Source: Casuarina equisetifolia (lineage: Eukaryota; Streptophyta; Magnoliopsida; Fagales; Casuarinaceae). Taken from it: a stretch of DNA of 64,000 nucleotides. The translations under genes were made by a program, and so were the position numbers. This document shows, in pieces, positions 10,799 through 22,600 of this stretch (within the stretch, counting starts at the first letter, position 1; each line of letters starts with the position of its first letter). The notes under the pieces were generated by a model. That model was not told where the DNA came from. It worked only from the letters and a program-made list of their open reading frames with translations, and did not search any database. The stretch is taken from positions 2,840,501 through 2,904,500 of the forward strand of contig CM052360.1 in NCBI GenBank assembly GCA_028551475.1, written 5' to 3'.

Positions 10799-13700
10799 AG
10801 CTTGATCGTAGAGGTTTCTGCTAGAGAAGAAATATCTGAAGTAATTTCTGCTGTAGTATTTATAAGATATGCTATTGCAGAAATCCAGTATCAATAATGC
10901 AGCTACTACTTCAACAAATTTTGTGATTGATTAAGATGATCACTGTGTAGTTTATCCAAGTTAAACTATTTGAAAACCATTTAATTGTTTGTTGAATTGG
11001 AAAGTTCTTAATATGACCAAAAAAAGGTTAACAACTATTCTAGTAAAATACTAAAATAACTTTATGCGTAGCTATGTGCCATATTTTTCCTATATTTGTC
11101 GTGGTTGAAAGTTAGCCCATACCATTTGGACTGCCATGAACGAGAGCTCAAATGAGTTGGGCCAAGAAAACTAGTATGTTCATCGCTCTAAAAAGGATCT
11201 CTTCGGGCGACGTATCTCGCGGTTAGAACGTGTTTGTTCTGGTTAAAGTGTTTATCACGGCGACCCAGAGTCGATTCTAGTCTTCCCCTTCATTTCCTTT
11301 CTTGTTTTGGCAGTTCAGGGCCTACGCTGGTGCAATTGCCATCTCCGGCAATGGACTTTCTACAGTTCAAGGGAGCTGCACTGGATTCTACTTGGCCTTA
11401 AGTAGCTCCTTGAGAGGACAACGTTGGAATTTTCGATGACAATCCATGTTCGCGTTTTTTCCTCTTGTTGGAATGAACAGTTGTGAGAGATTGTGGGGAG
11501 GATTGTCTATCTTGGTGCTAGAGCTGTATAACATCATCATTTGATTCAGAAGTTGCAGAAGTTGAGGTCCCCAGATTTGATCCTCAACACATGCCCGTCT
11601 TCTGCAGCTGGAATTTCTAGTAAAAAACTGGAAACATTTTTGTCACTGTCGTTTCTTTGTTTCTTTTCATGGCCCCTAGTGGAACATTCTGTTTCCAAAT
11701 TCACGTCTAAGGGATTTACTCCTCAGAACTGAAAGATAAAGAAACAACGGTGATTACTTGCCCTAGAAATCGGTCTCCTGCTTCTTTAAGTGAAGCATGC
11801 TCACGTGGAATCGCCTCTAAAGATAATGATCAAAAGGCAACGTCTTTTCGAGTTGTTCTGGTGAGCAAGACCGCTGTAACTTGTACCTTAAGAAAGGTTG
11901 CATGTCCATTTTAGTTCCTAAATCCTTGAATTTGATTACTGTGGGGCACTTAAAGAAGTTGGTTTAACTAACTTATGGGATTCAAACCCAATGACCTTCA
12001 CATTTTAAGCTTGACGACAACTCTATCCTAAGACTGTTGGCTTGGCTTTGTCTGTCACTGTCAGTCCTTAATTTACACAAAGGAAGAATAGAGAGGGAAA
12101 GATGGCGACGTGCAGGGGAGGAGATATTGCAAACGTTTGAATAACCTTGAACTCGGTCATACTGGTTCGATTTCTGTCAAAGGACCATGGTCAGGCGAAG
12201 TAGTCGTATGGTTTAACGACGATCGGTTGTCTTATGGATAAGGTGGATTCAAGTACTGGCACGACGACTGGTTTCAGCTTTTTGACTTTGGTTCAGGCGT
12301 TGCTGGACTAGCATGTGATCATCTGGAAATCTCTATCTCTACCTTCCCAAATATCTTATAATCTTTGGTGTTGGCGCAGCCTGAGATTTTATAGCCAGAA
12401 CGTTTCAAACCGAAAGATGCTGAAATATATTTGAATTCTCACGCTTTATTCTGGTTTGTCCAGCTTGGGCCCATAGACAGACGCTTCAGTTTTGCGTTTC
12501 TCTCGATTGGAGAGCCACTGGAGTTGATGGAAAAGATGTTGCGATGGTCTCCGACTGAACCGGAGCCTGAGAAGAGACTGGTGAGGGTAAAAGGAAACAG
12601 AAAAGCAGAGCAAAAAAATCCCAAGAACATTACCGTTTGGCAGGACATCCTTTTCTTTCGTTGAGGGCAACCTCAGGACAAACCATTATTAAAAAAAAAA
12701 TTAATACAAGACTAATACCTATATTAAAGAATTCAAAAAAACCCTGCGCTGTCTTTGTCACTATACTACAAAATTATCGGTGTTTGCTGTTCTTACAAAG
12801 ACCAGAACCATATTGGCACCAGCATTTCGAGGCTGCTACCTTTTTCTCACTGTTAACAGTAGCCCGCATTACTTTACAAGACCTTGCACTCCTCGTCTGA
12901 GCTCATACGTCCCATCTAGGTTTTCTTACTTTCTTGAGTACAACCCTAATGTCTTCTATGAAGTTATGACATGCTATCACTGTTCAACGTCCACTCTCCT
13001 CTCCAGCTTTTTCCTCCCTCCGCTTCTTTTTCCTCATAGCTGTATCAGTCCCCGGATTTGTGGTCAGATGTTTCAACCCCCCTTGAAGTTAGGCTTTGGC
13101 CAAACTATTTCATGCGAGATAAATCATTAAAATTGTTAGAAGTTTTTATAATACCGAACACGTTGTGATTTAGAGAAGTGAAAGTCTTTGCTTTCACCGT
13201 GTTATCCAGATTCCAACTGCATTTCAAGGCCTGGTGGAAAAAAGTCGTCGGAAGTGAAAGATTAACAAGAGCACTTGCAGCAGTGATTGGACGAGAGTCG
13301 AGGCCTCGACTTTTAGACATCTACACCACCTACGGTAGCACCAACGTCACCGTCAAATCAATATCACTTCAAAGAAAACCATATCGCTTTTATCTTCCTG
13401 AAAATCAAAGCAAAGTTGGTGCTTCATGAGTAGGGGATGGGCAAACTGACTAGACTTGGGCTTAAAGTATGCATTTCGAGAGCACTGGCCCTTCCTTTTC
13501 TTCCCTTGTCAAGTTGTCTCACCTAATTCAGAATTCAACACTTTTTCGTAGAACATTAGTGTTAGTGGCATAGAAATCATTATAAAAAAAAAAATGTCAG
13601 GTCTCGTGAAGGGACAGCTGAGTAGGTTTTGTCACGATTCGTGGCATTTTTCGCGGTGTCGGGGTGCTTTCCTTTCCAAATTCTCTCGTTGATTTGTTGA

Positions 13701-16452
13701 ACGAATTTGGGACTTTTCCTTTTGCAGCACACTTCTTGCCCCCCAAGAGGTACAAAAAGCACCACCATGGGTAAGTTTTCAGCCACCAAGTTGGCAGCCG
13801 CAGCTCATCTCTTGGCGGTGGGATGGTGAACCGTTACATACTATAAATAAATTCATCATTCTACTTAAAATTTAATTTATAAGTTAAAATAATTTTTTAT
13901 GTAAAATTTTTGTTTACAAGCAACTATACCAACATCCAAGAGAATGCAGGGCTTGGAGTAACCGGTGCGTCCATTTTATGCGGAAATTTATTGAACGTGG
14001 GACTATTCTTTCACAGATGAAGATGAAAATAGTGCTTCGGTCAAGTCAGATCAAATGAAGCGTCGGAATGAAGCTGGCCTGCACTGACTACGAGAAGGCT
14101 TTTCTCCTTGGTTTGACCGTAGGCAACTCTCGAGTTTGCCGGGAAATATGTCTGTTTATGGTGTTTATACCGAGGATTCTGACTAACATGCAATAATGTG
14201 TAGATCCAAACGAAAATCACGCTGGCTTTTGTAATAAATGACGTAACTTGTTCCTTAGAATTAAGAATACGCTTCGTTCCTTTGTATTATAAATAATATA
14301 GTTTCTTCATTGAAAATTAATTTAAAAGAAGGAACTTAACTTCTTATAATTTATTGTCAGTTAAATATCATTGACTTTTGTCTCATTATTTTATTCAAAC
14401 ACTAGTTATTAACCACATGCTCAAAAAAAATTATTAAATAATACTTGTCTCAGTTATCAATATTTTGATTTGATAGGATTCTCTTAGGTTTATCTTCTAT
14501 TTTGTTTCATCGCTTATGGTTGACTACATGCTTGAAGCAAGAAAATGCATTTAGTTATAATCATTCACAAGCAGTTTTCTTTGTGTACAAATTGTTTCTT
14601 TGGAATACCATGCCATTTGCAACATTAACATTCAATCCTACATTTTAAATCCTAATTAACTGTCCATAAAATGATATAGTCTTTATAGCTAGAATGTTAG
14701 ATTTTATAGAAAATGACTCATGTGTAATCTAAAACCTTAAAGAATTAAATGGAGAAATCCATATTTTTATAAGTTACTATTTAAAATTTTTTATTTTCCC
14801 ATGTATTTAGCATGTCCTTCACTACTAAGTATGGGGCAACACTTTCCATGGAACCTTCATCTACAAATGAAAGAGCCAAAGATTGAATTTAAACTTTGAA
14901 CAAATTCCTTAACAATATGTAACAATTTTACATTATTTATTTTAGTACACTTTATCACTACGATGGTTCAACCCAAAACTATCTTGTAAGTGTTGCTTTT
15001 TTATATGTCTTCTAGGCTTATTTATATGTACAAGGGTTTTAAGATAGAACTTAAACTCTAATAACATATTAGATTTAACAAAAAAGTAATAATCTTTAAC
15101 TTCAAATTTTAAAGTATTAAGTAAAAAACTCATCTCATTATAAATTACATTTTAAGTTTTTTATTTTTCCGTAGAATGGGTGGGTACTTGATTGAATATT
15201 TAGAGCAAATGACCTACTTTCTTGCTGGTCAGCCATCTTTTGTTTTTGGATGGACCTTGGCATCTGAAAATTATCTATCTCAAGAAACGAAAACGAATAA
15301 ACTCATTGCTGAGGTAGGTCCTAAGGAATTTAATGGTATAACTTCTGTAGATGTCGAACCCATTAACAACTTGATTCAAGTCTCTGAAGTAGGGCCTTTT
15401 GAGGGTATATTTGGTAAAAGGCAGTAATGAGACTTTTGAGGTACAATAGGAGAGAAAAGAACGTCGATCCTGCAGAGAAATGAATGCTGTCGTATCTCAT
15501 ATCAGCGTAATAAACTGTATATAGAAAGAGAAAGAGGAAAAGAAAAAAGAAGAGAAAGCTGACGGTGGGGCATCTGAAGACCAGCGATCAGATTGCAGGC
15601 AGGCGAGTGTAAACAAACGTCACGTCACGTCCCTGATGTTCTTTCTCAACACTCGCCAAGGTGCACAAAGGAATGGAAACCCATGTTTGATTCACATGGA
15701 AGGAGGACTTGTTTGAAATCATTTTAAATACATATCTCTCTGGATTCACACCATTATCGTCTCTGAATTGCCCATCTCCGTGCCACAGCCTAGATAATCC
15801 CCCATCACCATGCACTATTTAGAATGCAGGGGGAGTGCAATAACGCTCAAGTACATGGACCATAATGAGAAATACTAAGGATAAAGCCTGTGCTTCTTAA
15901 ATAGCACAAAAGAAGATTTGCAACAGTACATTCGCCGGCCCTTCATTAATTATATTACATAAACTTTCTGGTGCTCGACAAACCTAGCACACAAAGCTTA
16001 GGCGTTTCAAGATGGAAAAGAGAAGAGAAGAGAAGAGAAGAGAAGAGAAGAGAAGAGAAGAGAAGGAGAAGAAGTCAATCAGCGACTCAGTTTCCTGATC
16101 AGGATATCTTCGCTACACCTTTAACTTCCACTGTCTCGCATAATGAACTCGCTTTATGCAAGTCCAAGAAAAAAAAACACCAAAAAGATATGATCATAAT
16201 TAGACAAACAGAGAAAGACAATGGGAGTGAGAGAGATCCATCTGGGAAATATGGACCAAGTTCTTACATTCCCAACGCTCTCCCTCGTCGCTTACAGTAA
16301 ACTCGTAACAGTAGCTGCAACAATAATATAAACCGGGAAAGGAACCACCAACGCATGTCGAGCATGAACGAGCCAGTTAAATTATTAGTAAAACGACATC
16401 AACTGGTATCTGTTGACAGTGTTGCTCTGGTTTTACTCGTAGTTTCGTTCTT
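10799..16452. other. Long intergenic region without a supportable gene
   Basis: There are short open frames (for example 12431-12664, 12780-13130, 13178-13429, 15176-15427), but none has a recognisable domain, splice pattern or codon bias. The part at 11,150-13,450 is less AT-rich than the rest and could hold a decayed gene or a non-coding transcript. The part at 13,850-15,170 is very AT-rich. No repeat pair or terminal repeat was found in it by eye. Confidence 0.45.
16021..16065. repeat. AGAAG microsatellite
   Basis: About nine direct copies of AGAAG lie in the region 3' of the EPFL gene, ending in GGAGAAGAAG. It opens a spurious frame of Arg/Glu/Lys repeats. Confidence 0.9.
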
Positions 16453-16950
16453 TCAAGGCATGAAGAGCTTATTCCTGCACTGACAACGCCAAGCTTCAGG
16501 GTAGTACTCGAGGGGAGTGGTCAGACCGGGCTGAATCGGTACGTGCACGGGCTTACAAGGCGAGCATCTGCCGCACTTGGATCTGCAGGAGGGTGGGGAC
16601 GACCCCAGACCAAGGATCCTCCGGCTCAACCCAACCCCCCACCCAGATACCGCTCTTGATTCTCTAAACTCCTCTCTCCGCCTCGGTACTTTACTACCCG
16701 GCAAGCGCGAAGGAGAATGATCCACCGTGGTAGGAAGCTCTGAAGAGAGTTTGGTGGCCGTTGAATGCTCCCCGAGTTGGGGAAAAGAGATGGCTGTGGC
16801 CGAGGCAAATAAGAGAAAGGTAAAAACTATGAGAGTCCGCAGGAAGTGGAGGAGGTGGCGGTTGCAGCGGCGGCGGCTGTGGAAGTGCAGTAGTAGGCCC
16901 ATCGCCGAGCAGGAAGCAGGCAATTTAGCGTCTAGGGCGCTGAGGGCCAA
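16453..16950 (-). CDS. EPFL: EPIDERMAL PATTERNING FACTOR-like secreted peptide (EPFL4/5/6 type)
   Basis: A single uninterrupted frame of 165 codons ends in a cysteine-rich module with six cysteines: GSSPPSC, CGRCSPC, and AWRCQC before the terminal NKLFMP. The loop motif VPIQPG and EYYPEAWRC are family hallmarks, and six rather than eight cysteines points to the CHALLAH group (EPFL4-6). A hydrophobic stretch, LRTLIVFTFLLFASATA, is the signal peptide. It suits a start at the second Met (16902) better than the first (16950), because the first would add 16 residues before it. A dibasic RR just before the cysteine module is a likely processing site. These peptides act through ERECTA-family kinases with TMM to control stem growth and stomatal density. 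The bases QC and RN replace the usual KC and GN near the end, which is mildly unusual. An intron in the pro-region is possible but not needed. Confidence 0.9.
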   Translation of the reverse strand: MALSALDAKLPASCSAMGLLLHFHSRRRCNRHLLHFLRTLIVFTFLLFASATAISFPQLGEHSTATKLSSELPTTVDHSPSRLPGSKVPRRREEFRESRAVSGWGVGLSRRILGLGSSPPSCRSKCGRCSPCKPVHVPIQPGLTTPLEYYPEAWRCQCRNKLFMP

Positions 16951-17078
16951 TAAATATGGTGAAAGAGATGTCGCGTTTGAGACAGAACGATGCTATTATT
17001 GCAGCTTTTGCGTGTGAGCGTGTGACTGTGCGGTTGAGTCAGTCTAAGTCAAAGACACAAAACAGAAAAGTTTAGTGC

Positions 17079-17080
<2 letters not shown>

Positions 17081-17114
<34 letters not shown>
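17081..17114. repeat. (GA)n microsatellite upstream of the EPFL start
   Basis: Seventeen GA units (CT on the EPFL sense strand) lie about 130 bases upstream of the EPFL ATG. CT tracts in plant 5' leaders often bind BPC/GAGA factors, so this may be regulatory. Confidence 0.85.
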
Positions 17115-17119
<5 letters not shown>

Positions 17120-19443
17120 AGCGACAGCGTTTTGTTTTATTATTTGACGAAAGGATTGGGGAGGGTCCTACAAGGTCGAAATACAGGAATTGCAAGGCAT
17201 CACGTTACAGGAATTGCCATGGTGGTGGACCCTGTGGCATACGTGTTCGAATCTCTCTCTCCTTCCCTTGTCTATAGAGGAATCATAACAAGAGTGTCTC
17301 CAGTCGATCATCAAATCTCCATGGAATCCAGTTTGCTTTATTTCACTATACAATAAAGTTGTGTAGAAACAATGGCTAACGTGTTTTATTTTATTTAACA
17401 AAAATAGATCTTTTTAACATAATAAAAGCATGCAAATCACCCCTTTTTATTTACCTAACCAAAAAGAATTGTAATCTATAATAATCAAGAAAAGAGAATT
17501 TATTTCAATCTAAAAAATTAGCTCATAAAGTTCAAAGATAATATTCATATTCAACTTGACATGCATACTAATGATTTTAACAACATAAGATTAGACATCC
17601 ATATCTAAATACAAATCTTCTCGCGATCTTGCTTTTTGTATAAACTTTGAGTTTACCTACATTTATAAGAATGTTGAAAAAACATGCATTTTAATATTAA
17701 AAAATTTATTTTTTATATCAAAAGTTATTCATAAAATAAAAAGATATAGTTATACTCAATCAATTTACTCATATCTTAATAATATGATATCAAAAATTCA
17801 TATCACAACATATATATATATTAAATATGAGTGTTGTTCTACATTAAAAATACGATGATGAGCTTTCAAATTTATAAGTGATGAAATTTTTTTTACCTAA
17901 TGTCTTAAAATTTTAGAATAAGACTCTGACATTGTAATATGATATCAAAGTTAAATATAAACCTATACTTTATAATTTTTTATGCATTGAAGTTGGAATT
18001 TAGTCCATTTGCAATGCTTATGAGTGGAGCATTAAAATGAGCATTGTCTTACATTAAAAGATGAATATTAAATTTATAAGTGATAAGATTTTAAATGAAT
18101 CATCACACTTTAATAATATAAAGAATATTACACAATATGCTTTGTGTATCTTAAATATTGACTAAAATTATTCTCGAAAGAAAACATAAAATCTTGCATT
18201 ATAAGTCAAAGAAAATAAACTCAATAGTAATTGATTTAATTTAGGCTTTGGTATTATTTCAAAATGATTAAAGGTTCAAATACAATATAGAATATATTTT
18301 TCATTTAAAATTTACTATAAAAAACTTTTATGCGAAACTTTGGCCAGCAAACAAAATCAATATTTGTTTGAACTACTGTATCCATCCTGTCACATCTATC
18401 ACTGAGCACCCAGAAAAAATTCTTGGGGTCGCGGGGAGGAAGAGAGACCGACGGAGATGGGAACCCGGAGTGAAGTGTAATATTCTGGAAATCAGGGGGC
18501 TTTCAGGCAGGTAGCATCTACGCCCGTGCGGGCTTGCTGTGCGTGCGAGAGAAATAGAGAGAGAAAAAAAAAAAAGATGTCTTGTACGGGCGAACACCTG
18601 AAGCATACTCAAACGCAGTCCCAGTCGTCCCAGTCCGCGCATTATTGCTGCTCGCGAACATGGGTTGTGTACGATGGCCTCGTTAAATGAGGGGTGTCCC
18701 ACACACACACAGAGGGGACGCATTGTTCTCGTTGGAGTATTCTCTCGCAGTAAAATCAAAGTGATGGCTCATTGAATGAGAAAGCCCGTATGATCTACCT
18801 GTGCGAGTGAGGGCCTAGCCTACAGGGTCTCTGTGATTGATGGGCGTTGGCTTTGGTAGCATTTAAGGCAAGCACTGTTTATCTTTTGGAGTTGTTAATT
18901 TGATGACAATGAGTAGTCTGACTGAGGAGTGGGAGACTGACCCAGGATTGCTTGTCCGGCTCACTTTCCAAGCACACCCCAGATAATATATATCATCTTT
19001 CCTTAATAATATAGGATTAATTAATTAATTAATTTATACTGTTTCGTACCTTTACGTCATCCGTTCATCTCGGAGTTCAAACATCGATTCGCTAAAAAGT
19101 GTGAATCGACGAACCCAGTTGGGCTTAAAAAGTGTGGCCCAACTGAGATGGGCCCATGGTTAGTGTTTTCTTTTTTACGTAGGCTTCTTTCTAGAAGGAA
19201 GTAGGGATTAAGGATTTGGGAAATAAATAATGGAGATCCCCACTGTTAAGTACATAATAATTGAAACGGACATGCTACGTGGCAGGCTAGGGTGCATCCT
19301 AGTTTCTAAAAAGCCCCTAGCAAAGAGAAGAGACGCCGCGGCTTCTTTCTCTCTCTTTTTTCCCCCCCCTGTCTCTCTCTAAGACACATCCACTCACACA
19401 CTCGCGCACTCGCATTCTCACTCTCGCTCTCTCTCTCGCTCTT
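17115..19443. other. Shared upstream region between EPFL and PEAPOD
   Basis: The two genes diverge from here, 2.67 kb apart from ATG to ATG. The middle (17,400-18,350) is very AT-rich. The part near 18,400-18,760 is GC-richer and has a 128-codon minus-strand frame with no recognisable content. CT-rich stretches at 19,340-19,440 look like PEAPOD leader. Confidence 0.6.
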
Positions 19444-19466
19444 GGGGGGGGGGGGGGGGGGGGGGG
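19444..19466. repeat. 23-base G homopolymer in the PEAPOD leader
   Basis: An unbroken run of 23 G on the sense strand lies 150 bases before the PEAPOD ATG, flanked by CT-rich DNA. The length may be inexact, because such runs are hard to assemble. Confidence 0.85.
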
Positions 19467-19615
19467 CTCGGGCTTTCTCTCTCTTTCGCTCACTTTCTCC
19501 CACTTTTCCACACATTAACACATTAACCCCCACACGGAGCCAAAAATTACAAGGGGCGAGCAGATCACGCTGACCCCCGCGAGGCCCGGCGAGATCCTCG
19601 CCGCAATCCGAGGCC

Positions 19616-22600
19616 ATGAACGCCGCCACGACGTCGTTCCGGTCCATTCTCGACAAACCCCTCAGCCAGCTCACAGAGGAAGACATTTCCCAGCTCACCC
19701 GCGATGACTGCCGCAAGTACCTCAAAGATAAAGGTCTTCCCTTTTCCACCTCTGCCCCTCTTCTTCCTCCCTATTTTCCGCTGCTTCTGCTCCCCAGTGC
19801 GCGCGCATATACCTATATTTTGTTATCAATGATTTTAGTCATTTTGTATGTGGATGATTTAAGGTTTTTTTTTTAAACAAACAGAATGACACGTGTTCGT
19901 GCAGGAATGCGCAGGCCTTCGTGGAACAAATCCCAGGCGATCCAGCAGGTGATTTCCCTCAAGGCTCTGCTGGAGCCCAGCGACGACGATTCCGGCGGCG
20001 CCGGCGTCTTGCGGAGGGCGGCTGTTGTTTCTCAGCCACGCGTTAGTCTCCAACCGCTCTTACCTTCTCCCCCCCCCCCCCCCCCCCCCCTTCCCCTGTT
20101 TCGTTACACACAAAATCCGACGAAAATAGTTGTCGTTGTCTGACCGAAATGTTGAAAAAAAACCCTGACTTAAAGCCTCGCTCTCTTTTTGTTATCGTCG
20201 CTAAGCTTTTCTCAACTACAAAAGCACAGTTTGTAATGCCGATAACACGTTTTGTAAATATATTGGTTATATGTGAAGGTGGCTTCGAATTCGGTTGATT
20301 CGGGTAAGGAACCGAGTCCCGATGTCCAGGTTTCCGTATCGGCGGAGGAATCGCATGGAAGAAAGGACATGCCGACAAACGCTTCTTCGGGGGATCGGCC
20401 GGCCGAGATAGAGAACAATGCTAACAGTCCGAGGTCAGATCTTGGATATTATTGTTTGCTTTGTGGTTGATGTTCTCAATAAGCTTAAAGGTGTTTTTAA
20501 GTAGGAAGCTGCTGAATGCTCTTAACTTAGAATCTGAGTTTAACCTAAGATGATAAGAACTTAGTTGGAGTTCGCGTTCTAAGCTAATTTGGAGTTGGTG
20601 TTGAGTGTGTCCTCCCCTAATTTGATAACAAGTAGAGATATTTGGATCTATTTCGAGGAAAATATCACTAGGAAGGTGATCGGAATTGATCGTAAATATA
20701 GAAAGCAACTTTATATTGCTCAAATGTTATTCCCAATAACAAGGAATTTGAAAGTGGGGAGATTTTTAAGTCGAACTTGTAAGCATGCTTTGCTGTTGTC
20801 TGGGAGTGAAGAGTCATTGAACTGGCCAACTTCCTGGAAAAAAGCACTATTTTCACCGACTTTTTCTTCTTTTTTTTCTGAACTTATGTTATTCGTTAGT
20901 TATCGTACAACTATACTCTTCCATGCTGTTGGTAGCTGGCATACCTATTACGCAATGAGATGATGTAGACCGCGGTGATATAGAACTGTCATCCGATGAT
21001 TAGTCTTTGACCATGCCGGGCAAACCATGGAATGTAGAGGGACTGAAACTGGGAACCCGTCTGGCTTTTTTTCCATAACTTTTTGCAGTTGGTTGACAAA
21101 AAACCTTGATAACGCCGATTAGTAAAAGCCCCATTCAAATCTCAAAGTTTTAGTCAACAAACGACATTAAAGCGATATCGAAGCCCATTGTCAGTTCCTT
21201 ATCTGAAAACACCATTTTGGCCTCTGTTGTTTATGGTTGTTCTTGCAAATACAAATTCTTAGTTGGATATACTGATTTGACTTCTTTTATTCATATACTC
21301 TTCTAAGTTAGAGATCTGGGTTGGGTTTTGCAGTATGATAGGGGTTTTTCCGTTCTTCAGTGCTTCCTTGTTCTACTTTTCTGTTGCGAATTGAAAAGAC
21401 CTCCATTCATCAAATAGTATTTTAACAGGTGAAATTGTGAGAAAGAAAGAATGCTCTTTTCTTCTAATATTGAGTTTCAAGACAAGTTAAATCAAGAGTT
21501 TTCTTTTTCTTGAAACTTTTGAAGTAAATGGCAGTTTAAAGTCATCTTCTGATTAGCTGGGGGGCGCCAGAGCAGAACCGCTGTGTTGTGCATCAATGAG
21601 CAGCATTTCATTGTGAATGTTACTTCACACTGTGAAAGGGTGTGGTTTCTTGATTATGTAGCTTTGATGATATACACTTATAATAATTTTAGTTCTTTAA
21701 TCACGTCCTGTATAAGAGTGACACAACCTGTGCATAGTTTAGGTGGACAGGCACACTTTACATTAGCATTGGGGGTGGAATTCAGGCCATATTTCATCCT
21801 TCTTAATAGCAAATTTGTACTGCTAATGTATTAGTAAGTATTGAAAGGGAAATAACTGAAATTGTGGTCACAGGAGTCCATGTGCAACAAATGGGCCAGT
21901 GGGACAAATGACGATCTTCTACTGTGGCAAGGTGAATGTGTATGATGGAGTGCCACCTGAGAAGGTGATAAATCTTTCTCTTTGTTTGGATATATGGAGG
22001 CAGCTCCTGTCACCTGTTAGTCGTCAAACATAGCTCTCTGGTTTTGCAGGCACGGGAAATCATGCACCTTGCAGCAAGCCCAGTTCTTTTTCCTCAGGAT
22101 GATACACTTGCTAGACCTGCAGCTCTTTGGTCATTTCCATGGCTTTTACAGACAACAAGTGAAACAGATCGCCTTATTCCTCCTAGTACCACAATCTCTC
22201 AAATCACGCAAACAGGTAAGTTTCTGGAACAATATATTTATTTGGTCTATGAATGCTATAATTTGGGAAGACTACGAGTAAAAAGTGTCTCAGTTTTGCT
22301 TCATGGGTACTTGAGATTATACCAAGCTGCACTTGGCGAATGGTAAAGTAGATGCAGTAAATCATCCAGGCTTCTCCCTCTTCCATATCTGAAAAAGGGC
22401 AAGATCTGAAACTTCTTTTGTGCCTTGCTTCAGCGTAATCTTTTATGATTCAAAATGAAAAGACCTTCAATTTTAGAGGGCAGTTGTTTTCAATGACATG
22501 ACACACGGTACTTTTGAGAGATTTGTGGCCAGTAACCATGGAATTTGATTTGCTCTTACAGAGAAGATGACAGAATATTCTGACCAGTACAGGGACAAAG

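Noticed and set aside
13178..13429. 83-codon frame
   Set aside because: No resemblance to a known family and no flanking splice or promoter support; kept only as part of the unexplained gap.
15176..15427. 83-codon frame after an AT-rich stretch
   Set aside because: Coding-like composition, but no family recognised and no partner exon seen; not enough for a gene call.
17237..17260. GTTCGAATC resembling a tRNA T loop
   Set aside because: No acceptor stem, D arm or anticodon arm can be fitted upstream.
18373..18759. 128-codon minus-strand frame
   Set aside because: Low-complexity and basic, with no recognisable domain; probably chance in a GC-richer patch.
19306..19749. 147-codon minus-strand frame across the PEAPOD leader
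   Set aside because: It is created by the G homopolymer (poly-Pro) and CT repeats antisense to PEAPOD exon 1.
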